This document shows, piece by piece, positions 57,171 to 64,000 of a stretch of DNA of 64,000 nt (position 1 is its first letter; each line of letters starts with the position of its first letter). Location: contig WHVA01000103.1 of the NCBI GenBank assembly GCA_015179125.1, positions 124,001 through 188,000 of the forward strand, read 5' to 3'. The translations under genes were made by a program, and so were the position numbers. The notes beneath the pieces are model-generated. The model did no database searches and was not told the DNA's origin. It worked only from the letters and a program-made list of their open reading frames with translations. This stretch comes from Gautieria morchelliformis. Taxonomy: Eukaryota; Basidiomycota; Agaricomycetes; Gomphales; Gomphaceae.

Positions 57171-57837
57171 ATGCTTAATAGAAGATAGATCTCCAAAGAC
57201 GTCATTCATAAAACATTGAAAAACCGCAGGACCATTGGTCAAGCCGAAAGGCATGACTAGCCATTCGAACGAGCCGTACTGGGTCCGGAATGCTGTTTTC
57301 CACTCATTGCCTTCGGTGACTTGGACGAGGTGGAATGCATGCCAAAGGTTGATTTTGGTATAAATCCGAGCCTTCCAGGGTGCATCCAACAAGTCGGTAA
57401 TCAATGGGAGTGGATAGCGGTCCTTCTTTTTAATCTTATTGAGTGCTTGGAAATCCATGCAGAGCCGAAGTTCACCACTCTTCTTTTTGACAAAGAGGAT
57501 AGGGGCTCCATGGGAGGACCGAGTGGGCTGAGTGTACCCCAAGTTCAGGTGCTCATCAATGAAAGCTCGGAGCATGGCAAGCTCCAAGGTAGAGAGTGAG
57601 TATAACAGGGGTTGAGGAGGAGTAGCACCATCCTCCAAAGCGATCTTCAGATCATAGGGTCGGTGGGGAGCGAAGGCGTCACCCTTGGATTTACTAAAGA
57701 CATCCGCGAAGTCGTGGTACTCCTTCAGAACATCCTTTAGATCCACCAGATCGGGTTGCACAGAGGCCAAATGGGCTGACGTCTTCGGTTCAGGTTGTGC
57801 CAGGTTTAGCTGGAAACATTGGGAACCCTCTAGTTTG

Positions 57838-58240
57838 CAGGCAATGCCGCTGCATTCAGGAGAGCCACCCGGGGAGCTTCCAAGCTCGGGTTTGGCTCAG
57901 TCTTGGCTGTATAGGCGCGAGCAGCACTATGATGGACTCCGAAAAGCTTCATGCCGACATCTTAGCCAATCTGGCATCCGACCCTGTTGCCTGCCAGCAT
58001 CTCGGTGATAGTTCTGACCCGATATGGACGCAAACCGATGATGGCTTTCTACGCCATGATGGCCGCATATACGTTCCCAATGCCGACAATCTCCGGCTCC
58101 GAGTACTCCAGTATAAACATGCCCACGTACTCTCGGGACACTTCGTCCAAAACAAGACCCTTGCTCTGATCCGCTGGGAATACACCTGACCCGCAATTCG
58201 GTCTTTCATCATCGACTTCTGCAAGTCTTGCACCATGGAT
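57838..58240 (+). pseudogene. Inverted fragment of a gypsy-2-like element (before and within the integrase zinc domain)
   Basis: The plus-strand frame with MMDSEKLHADILANLASDP, FLRHDGRIYVPNADNLRLRV and KTLALIRWEYT, then a TGA and FIIDFCKSCTM, matches the segment of gypsy-2 at 51480-51150, but on the opposite strand. It abuts the truncated start of gypsy-2 pol, so it comes from a second copy or from an inversion. Confidence 0.85.
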
Positions 58241-58536
58241 GAGGTAAGACAGAGGAGCAGAAAGATACGAGGAATCTAAGTCAATATCAGAACTGAGGAA
58301 TTAGTGTACATGACAGGGGTTTATATACTAATTGCAAGGAACGGAAAGAGGGCATCAATGCCCGTATCGAGCAGGAAGCAGGGTCCACGGACGATCATCA
58401 GAAATGGAACAGGACTATCTAGGAAAGGGGATCAGGGTGAATGATGAACCAATAGGGAACCCGAGTTAAGCCGAAGGTTCCTGAGCGATATCCAAGGCCA
58501 AGGCCGCGGGTCTGGACTTGGGAACGGGTCTTAACA
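58241..58536 (-). repeat. LTR fragment of the gypsy-2 family
   Basis: On the minus strand it starts TGTTAAGACCCGTTCCCAAG and runs through a TATA-like TATATAAAC at about 58326. It aligns with 47219 to about 46960. The right part of the LTR is missing where it meets the inverted integrase fragment. Confidence 0.8.
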
Positions 58537-58744
58537 AACTTCAGAGCTCTCCTCTTCTTTGATGACATCCTCTCATTGGTCCTTTGATTTGTCAGCAGGG
58601 ATCCAGAAACCCTGCATAGTCATTCTCTCACCAGTCCAGTCCACCAACCTGATTTGTCAGCAGGGATACAATGACCCTGCTTAGTCAGATTGTGTATACA
58701 TTGAACTGTATATTGAAGAACACTCATTCCTGAGTGTTTTATCA
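58537..58744. other. Short unassigned stretch, LTR-like
   Basis: It contains two copies of TGATTTGTCAGCAGGGAT(C/A) about 65 bp apart and AT-rich sequence. It is possibly copia LTR-derived. Copia RT sequence starts at about 58745. Confidence 0.3.
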
Positions 58745-61700
58745 TCTACACTATCCATTCAATCTGATATAAATCACAAGATGGCACATATAATCCGTAG
58801 GGAGGATAACCGAGCAACAGGTGAGTATGTCTCATCATAGTCGACTCCAAACTTCTGTGTGAAGCCTTGGGCGACCATTCTTGATTTAAGCACTATTGGT
58901 TTCCCTTCTGGATTACATTTCCAAATGTAGACCCATTTATTACCGACAATATTGGCTCCAGGAGGTGGTTTGGGTCATTCCCACATTCCCTTGTCTATTA
59001 GGGCCTCATACTCTTTGTCCATTGATTTCTTCCATACAGGATTATTTAGAGCTTTGTCTGCATTGCTAGGTTCAAGTTGGTTCAAATCTGGCACCTTATT
59101 ATTGTTTTGACCGTTGGCTGGAAATGCACTGATGGCAAACCCATTGCTACTGATGTACTGATGCCATCAATCTCAGAGGATAATTCTTGGTCGAATAGAT
59201 TTTTATTATGGTCCTCAACGTCCTCATAAGCTAGCGTGGTCATATGTGTGCCAGCTTGTCTCTGAGTCTGAGATTTTGTTACTGGACCTGTTGGGGCCGG
59301 CTGCACTTGTTGTTGATGGATCCTTTCGTGTCTCCTTATTGGTTCAGCTTCTCTAGGTCTGCCATCAACACTCTGACTAGGTTGCAGCTCTTCAAGACGT
59401 TCCTCTGGTGCGCTTTCATCAAATTCTTCGATCTTTGCCTCTTCACTGACTAAGCAACTGGGTGTCATGACCGATTTATTCCTGTATCCAGTAATCTCCA
59501 TTTTCCCTTCCCTTTCTTCAGCCCTTTGTTCAATCCATTCACTCTTCGCCGAATTTGCCAAATGGATATTCACTACTCACATAATTCGCCAGTAGGCATG
59601 CCATCAAACACGATCGACATCCTTTACCCAACTTGATGGTTCATCACTGGTCCCATCATCTTCTTGACTCAACCCCCTTTGGGTGTTTCTATGGCCGGAA
59701 TGCATTCGCGGGATGCCCTACCCGTAAATTGTGTGGGATCAACCCAGCAGATGAAGAGTCCGTGCAGGGTAACGTGTATGCAGGTCTCAAGGCATGTTTT
59801 TGTACATAGGTACCTTCACCCTCTTTCCTCCCTGTCATTTCACATTCGCACTCCTCCTGATTTCTATTGTATATGTTTTTCATCTATTCTGTATCCTGAC
59901 TGTGCACCCATCCAACCCTGACTCATGATGGCCTCCTCCCTATTCGTGGATATAATATGAGTATTCAATATAAGTAGTTTACATTCACATGTATATTCTC
60001 CATTCAATTATCATACATCTATCTTGTGCAAAACTTGACCTCACTGTGACTATTGTCTTGAGCCCTCTCCTATAGATTCCTATCTTCGACCAGAGGAGGA
60101 CTTAAGCACCACTGGTGAGTTTTCGTACTTCACCTTCATTACCTTAGCCTTCGTACTATTATTGGTGCTGTCAGCGAAGGGCTCTGAAGGAGCGCCTTCG
60201 CCGGCGAAAGGATTGTTGCTGCTTAAACAACCTTTCCATGAGACCTTGCACATTACATCGTCAAGTGTCATGGGCTACTTTGCTAGGACTGTAGATAGGG
60301 CGAGGTCCATTCAGGCGGCCCTCTTAACTTCTGAACATTTATTGGTTCATCTTATTCACTGAATGGCACACTTCTTCACACAAGCTATTCAGGCATTCAC
60401 TGTGTTCACTAATACATGATATTAACACCTAAAAACCAATCCTGACACCGGGCACAGGCGCTGATGCTGGAATGGCCTTATTCCTGTCTCTGGACATAGG
60501 TAGCTTGGATTCCTCAATAGAAACAATTGGGACTTTTCTCTCGTTCATCTCTGAGTCAAATACCACGTTCTGTTCAACAGAAACTTTGTGAGAGTCAGGC
60601 CAATAAACATAATGACCATGGCTCTGCACAGAAATTCCTATCCACTGAGCTCTTTTGGCATGAGCTGCCAATTTATCTCCCTGAGTGACCTTAACGTAGA
60701 CTTCAATTCCCCATGCATGAATATCTTTTAGATTCGGTTTCTCATGGTAAAATCATTTCGTAAGGCGTTTTATCCAGTAGAGCTCTTGTATGCGTCCTAT
60801 TCCTAAGATAATTGGCATGCTGTATTGCATAGCCCCATAATATCTTAGGAAGACCTGATTCCAATAACATGGCACGAGTTCTCTCAGTGAGAGTTTGGTT
60901 TAGATGTTCGGCAACACCATTAGACTCTGGTATGTCGTGTAGTGTCAATCAATGCTTCGTGCCTTGCTTGGCCAGGTGCTGTTCGAATTCAGAGCTCGTA
61001 TACTCGCCCCCTCAATCAGAAACAAGTGCTTTAATATGCACATTTCTCTGTCGAAGCATTAAAGCCTTGTACAGCTTGTATTTTGAGAATGCTTCTGATT
61101 TGTTTGCCATGAGATAGATCACCGATTCCCCTGAGTAGTCAGTGATAAAACAGACATAATATAACTTTTTATTGATCGTGAGGTGCCTTGCAGGTCCCCA
61201 GACATCAGAATAAATTCTGTCACCGAATTTTGATGTTTGGTCTCTGGGTTCTTGAGGAAGAGGTTTGTGTGCAATCTTGGCTTGAATGCACGCATCACAG
61301 ACAATTCTATTGCCTGTGGAGCTCAGTTCAATGCCCAATATCATGCCACAATTAAGTACATGTTGTAGGGACTTCTGTGAGATGTGCCCCATTTTTTGAT
61401 GAATTTCCATGGCAGACATACACATGTGGGCTTGAGCACTTGGTGACTGGAGGTCAAGTCGATATAAGCCATTGACTTTCAGTGCTTGCATCAATATCTT
61501 TCCAGTAGTATTAGATATTGTGCATTTCTGGCCACCAAGTCGAATGTCGTAGCCAGCATCATCGCACCAACCAATCAGGACTAGGGTAGCAGCAATTTTT
61601 GGTGCATAGTACGTATCTTGCAATGTCATTTCTACTGTTTTATTTCCAACCTTATTGGATAATACGAGCAGTCCTGAGCCGAAGGCATCAAAAGTGCCTT

Positions 61701-62001
61701 TGTTGGCTGCTCCAATAGTCCTCGGCTGTGAAAATTGACAGTAGTTCCTCAATAAATTTGTATGAGGAGTCATATGCAATATTGTTCCGGTGTCGAGTAT
61801 CACTATAACTCCTGAGGATGTGCTCAGATTAAAATTAGAGCACTCGTCGAAATTGGTGGAGGCAAGGTGCCCATCATCACTTTCCTCAGAAGAGGTCTCT
61901 TCTTTGGCAACATTCGCTTTTGCTTTACCCTTCTTCTTCTTTTTGCCTTTGTCTCTTTTCTTCTGACGTGGTCCTTGACCTTCTTTACCACCTCCTTTAG
62001 C
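58745..62001 (-). pseudogene. pol: Copia Pol: protease, integrase, start of RT
   Basis: The protease ILDTGTILHMTPH lies at 61803. The GAG-pre-integrase block has HQKMGHIS and VCDACIQAK as the zinc ligands. The integrase core shows IYSDVWGPA, then SD-stop-GGEYTS at about 61012 and SNGVAEHLNQT with the catalytic Glu at about 60925. After a one-base shift near 60745 comes AHAKRAQWIGISVQ, and after the solo LTR PSCLVSEEAKIEE and an acidic linker. RT begins with ALNNPVWKKSMDKEYEALI, a TGA, then GNKWVYIWK and SRMVAQGFTQKFGVDYDETY, and is cut off there. Stops at about 61012 and 60955 look like decayed CGA. It is not functional. Confidence 0.92.
59463..60446 (+). repeat. Solo LTR, family ABC, copy C (984 bp)
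   Basis: The ends are TGTCATGACC and AATCCTGACA. The flanks are CTGGG (59458-59462) and CCGGG (60447-60451), a 5-bp duplication with one transition. It interrupts the copia pol frame between integrase and RT. Confidence 0.88.
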
Positions 62002-62745
62002 CTAGCAATTTTCGATAGTGTGTCCAGGCTTTTTGCAGTTGGTGCATATATGCGCCTTCTTCCCTTTCTGGTCCTTCTTAGTAGACGAACCAATAAACAC
62101 TTGCTCTTCTTGCGGGAGTGTTTTCTTACTGTCATACTGAGCCTTTAGTACCCTAATAATGTCATGAGGGACTGACCTCCCGCATTCTTCAAGCGAAGTG
62201 GTGAGGGCATTCATGACTGCCTCATAGGATGGTGGAAGTGACGCAAGGATGATATCCATAAATTCTTCTTCAGAAACTCTGGCTCCCATCTCATTAAGAC
62301 GAGCATATAGGTCTTGGGCCTTGTCCAAGTGGTCTCTCAAGTCTCCATCCTCAGGACATCTCATACTGCGGAGTTGTCTCTGCAGGCTGGTGAGGACCAT
62401 CTTGGGCTTTTTGGTCATTTCATTGACCAGTGCATCCCAAGTCTCTTTTGCTGTCTTTTGTTTCTGTAGCATCAGAGCTAGTGACTCTGACACTGAGATG
62501 ATGATTTGGGTCTTGGCTTGACCTTCTCTAGCAAGATATCTCTCCAGCTTCTCCTCAGCCTTATCCATCTGAGTTTCCTCAGCTTCTGTAAGAATATGCC
62601 CTGGGGGCATAACTGGAGGATCAGGAGGTCGAGTGACTCTCCCTTCTACATGCTTGAGTAGATTTTTGGACTCAAAATAGCTGATGAGAGTGGCTCGCCA
62701 CAATGGCCAATTACTTCCATCTGTAGCAAGCTTCTCAACACCCAA
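62002..62745 (-). CDS. gag: Copia Gag with one CCHC zinc knuckle
   Basis: 248 codons are open on the minus strand. The N-terminal part is typical of copia Gag (LATDGSNWPLWRATLISYF, then ARLNEMGARVSEEEFMDIIL and LASLPPSYEAVMNAL). The C-terminus has a basic stretch, then CTNCKKPGHTIENC (C-x2-C-x4-H-x4-C), and ends with TAG at 62002, where pol continues in the same frame (AKGGGKEGQG). The stop probably replaces a Gln or Trp codon of a longer Gag-Pol frame. The true start may lie upstream of 62745, because the frame stays open to about 62810. Gag forms the particle around element RNA. This is the least damaged part of the element. Confidence 0.85.
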   Translation of the reverse strand: MGVEKLATDGSNWPLWRATLISYFESKNLLKHVEGRVTRPPDPPVMPPGHILTEAEETQMDKAEEKLERYLAREGQAKTQIIISVSESLALMLQKQKTAKETWDALVNEMTKKPKMVLTSLQRQLRSMRCPEDGDLRDHLDKAQDLYARLNEMGARVSEEEFMDIILASLPPSYEAVMNALTTSLEECGRSVPHDIIRVLKAQYDSKKTLPQEEQVFIGSSTKKDQKGKKAHICTNCKKPGHTIENC

Positions 62746-63471
62746 AAGCTTCTGTGAAGTGTCTCCGGGGCCTATAACCCTGTAGAGGACAGGAATTATA
62801 GGCAGTAAGTTTGGACTTGGTGCTCAAAAGAAGACTAGAAATTAATTCACTCTCTCAGTGAATTTAGTTGTCACTGTTAATATTATACACTACCTAGAAA
62901 TTAATTCACTACAGGATTTCTAGGTCAACAAATCGAAAAGAAACAAGACTAATTTACTTGCCTCTCTCAGTGAATTTAGTTGTCACTGAGAGAGGGGAGA
63001 AATGTGTCTCATGCGCATGTACTACTAGCTGGCACTTTAGCGCCCGTGATGCCATGGTGTGCCATGCTAAGCGCCCATAGAACGTAGCGCGTTAGTGAAC
63101 GGCCGCACCTCAAAAAGGAAACTTGTCCACAACCACCCACAAAGGGTCGGTTTGACAGAACATGAAAAGAAGTAGAAATACAGCTTTGAAAAATCAAAGA
63201 AAAATTTGACAAATCATAGAATGAATGTCAGCATGGTTTCAAGTCAAAATCGAAAGAAATACGAATGGTGGAATCTATTTGGCTTGATTTTGGTGCAGGA
63301 GCATAAATGCACCCAACATTATGGGTGCATATAGTGTGGTCCATCAATGGTATCGAGAGTAGTTTCTATAGTTCAAACCCTACGGTGTCCAATTCTGAGT
63401 AGATCAGTTTTTTAACTCCGTAAGTAGTATACTTGCAAAAGAATTTCTATTCTTCCCACGTAATAACCATC
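62746..63471. other. Region upstream of copia gag with direct repeats
   Basis: CTAGAAATTAATTCACT occurs twice (about 62836 and 62892), and TCTCTCAGTGAATTTAGTTG occurs twice (about 62850 and 62970). This may be the copia leader or LTR in decayed form. No gene is seen in the rest. Confidence 0.4.
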
Positions 63472-63500
63472 CGCCGAAGCAAAGCGCAGGCGAGGCTTGT
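63472..63500 (+). repeat. Hairpin terminal motif, third occurrence
   Basis: CGCC-GAAGCAAAGCGCA-GGCG followed by AGGCTTGT. The same motif with small changes occurs at 43499-43526 (plus strand) and 52445-52475 (minus strand). Kinase-like sequence starts right after it. Confidence 0.6.
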
Positions 63501-64000
63501 TAGATGTGATACCTCTGCCTGACGATGACGAGTGGGCCATGCTGGTCATGCCATACCTAAGGCAATTTGATAATCACCACTTCCAGTTTCGAGTGGAATG
63601 CGTAGAATGTTTCCGGCAATCGCTCCAGGTAAGTCAGCATTTGTACCAGAATTTCTTTGTTGAGTTTCTCATTTTTCTGCACTGGTAGGGACTAGAGTTC
63701 ATGCATGAACGCAACATAGCCCACAGGTAACCTGCCTCGTCTCATATTTGAATTCCTTCAGAAAATTTTTGCAGGGATGCGTGTCATGGGAATATCATGA
63801 TGGACTTGAGCAGGCTAATACCGGGAGGTTTCCAGCCCCTCCCCACATCAAAAGAATTGTATATACAAGCCGTCTAGCCATGGCTCCAGTGGATTATTTC
63901 TTCGTTGATTTTGGGCTGTCTTCTCACTTCGCAAGCTTCGAAGAGAGGCATCTAGTGACAGGCCCGGCAGGCCAGAATAAAACTGTACCAGAATTGTCAT
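63501..64000 (+). pseudogene. Kinase-like protein pseudogene, copy 2, runs off the window
   Basis: It is highly similar to 22686-23175. LDVIPLPDDDEWAMLVMPYL and a GTAAGT intron of about 60 bases lead to GLEFMHERNIAHR. A second intron with an intact TTTGCAG acceptor leads to DACHGNIMMD, completing the HRD-type loop. SRLIPGGFQ follows, then a frameshift near 63845. In the new frame VDYFFVDFGLSSHFASFEER and KTVPELS are kept up to the window end. The 5' part of the gene is absent: homology starts immediately after the hairpin motif. It keeps residues after PYLRQF that copy 1 has lost. Confidence 0.78.

Larger units (their letters stand above)
52441..57185 (-). mobile_element. 4.7-kb insertion with host gene fragments; candidate rolling-circle gene-capture element
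   Basis: Its borders are exact because the RT frame on each side rejoins without gain or loss (GDL on the right, LDVCVV on the left). No target duplication is seen. On the minus strand it begins TCTTCTATTA directly after a host A and ends with a 7-bp hairpin CCTGGCC/GGCCAGG (52449-52475 on the plus strand) followed by CTTGTATG. It contains an AhpC/TSA-like exon scrap, a TPR scrap, about 300 codons of methylcrotonoyl-CoA carboxylase alpha and tandem repeats. It has no transposase or Rep gene. A Helitron-like origin is inference, since the last bases are not the canonical CTRR. Confidence 0.6.
46770..57800 (-). mobile_element. gypsy-2: third Ty3/gypsy chromovirus, minus strand, nested insertions
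   Basis: Read on the minus strand: reverse transcriptase start at about 57800, a 4.7-kb insertion (57185-52441), the rest of RT, RNase H, integrase, a frameshifted chromodomain ending about 50000, an antisense gene (plus strand, 47348-49763), a purine tract (AAGGGGGAGGTAC at 47232-47220) and the 3' LTR 47219-46770. The gag and protease region and a proper 5' LTR are missing. At the 5' side there is instead an inverted piece of a related element (57838-58240) and an LTR fragment (58241-58536). It is closely related to gypsy-1 in layout and protein motifs. Confidence 0.92.
50000..57800 (-). pseudogene. pol: gypsy-2 Pol, split by a 4.7-kb insertion
   Basis: The minus-strand pieces are 57800-57186 (RT start, with HGAPILFVKKKSGELRLCMD and MPFGLTNGPAVFQCFMNDVF) and 52440-50000. 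The split falls seven codons before the catalytic VYLDD block. The second piece holds RNase H (METDASDYALGAIL, TDHKNLEYF), a frameshift near 51590, the integrase zinc domain with a TAA near 51245, the DDE core (SMDFIEQLP, VTSNRGSEF, GDGQTERVNQTLEQYL) and a linker. The chromodomain (YLVRWAGYEDTNEETSW in another frame) is thrown out of frame near 50215 and carries a TGA. Note Asn instead of Asp in VTSNRGSEF, a loss of the second integrase acid. Gag and protease are absent. Confidence 0.9.
58745..62745 (-). mobile_element. Ty1/copia retrotransposon, minus strand, RT end missing
   Basis: On the minus strand the order is gag (62745), zinc knuckle, protease, GAG-pre-integrase, integrase and the start of reverse transcriptase. 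With integrase before RT this is the copia order. It is cut by a solo LTR (59463-60446), and it ends within the first fifth of RT at about 58745, so the catalytic RT and RNase H are absent. Many stops are present. Clear LTRs were not found at either end. Confidence 0.92.

Overview
The window reads as nuclear DNA of a basidiomycete fungus, most likely an Agaricomycete (inference). Genes have short GT-AG introns of about 40-65 bases. There is a complete SEC31 gene, and there are gene remnants of types common in mushroom genomes: an F-box protein, an HRD-A-C kinase-like family, a UDP-glycosyltransferase and TPR repeats. About two thirds of the window is transposon-derived, and the elements are nested. 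The species cannot be named from the sequence.

Layout, left to right. 1-6560: 3' part of a Ty3/gypsy chromovirus (gypsy-1) with an extra antisense gene and a 692-bp LTR, followed by a tyrosine-recombinase remnant. 7369-10770: palindromic element and other repeats. 10771-16364: F-box pseudogene, a histidine-phosphatase gene with a broken front end, and dispersed repeats. 16732-21592: intact SEC31. 22540-23584: kinase-like pseudogene. 25587-27071: DDE transposase. 27833-32678: UDP-glycosyltransferase pseudogene, TPR fragment, duplicated unknown gene and a small spliced unknown gene. 33652-39099: truncated LTR joined to a second chromovirus (gypsy-3). 39100-42435: 3' part of a Helitron (Pif1-type helicase and canonical 3' hairpin), itself interrupted by a solo LTR and a CACTG-ended palindromic element. 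43289-44185: non-autonomous inverted-repeat element. 44704-45651: intact-looking C2H2 zinc-finger gene. 46770-57800: gypsy-2 on the minus strand, carrying a relative of gypsy-1's antisense gene, broken by a solo LTR and by a 4.7-kb insertion holding pieces of host genes. 58745-62745: Ty1/copia element on the minus strand, also broken by a solo LTR. 63501-64000: second copy of the kinase-like pseudogene.

The most unusual observation is the pair of antisense accessory genes in gypsy-1 and gypsy-2. Each lies between the chromodomain and the 3' LTR, on the strand opposite gag-pol. Each encodes a charged coiled-coil region, six cysteines in exact Zn(II)2Cys6 spacing and a second helical region. 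The second is the 4.7-kb insertion in the gypsy-2 reverse transcriptase. It has no target duplication, a hairpin-bearing end and fragments of at least two unrelated host genes, which suggests a rolling-circle gene-capture element. Only SEC31, the zinc-finger gene and possibly the small gene at 31975-32678 look intact. The transposon reading frames carry nonsense codons that are almost all of the C-to-T or G-to-A type.
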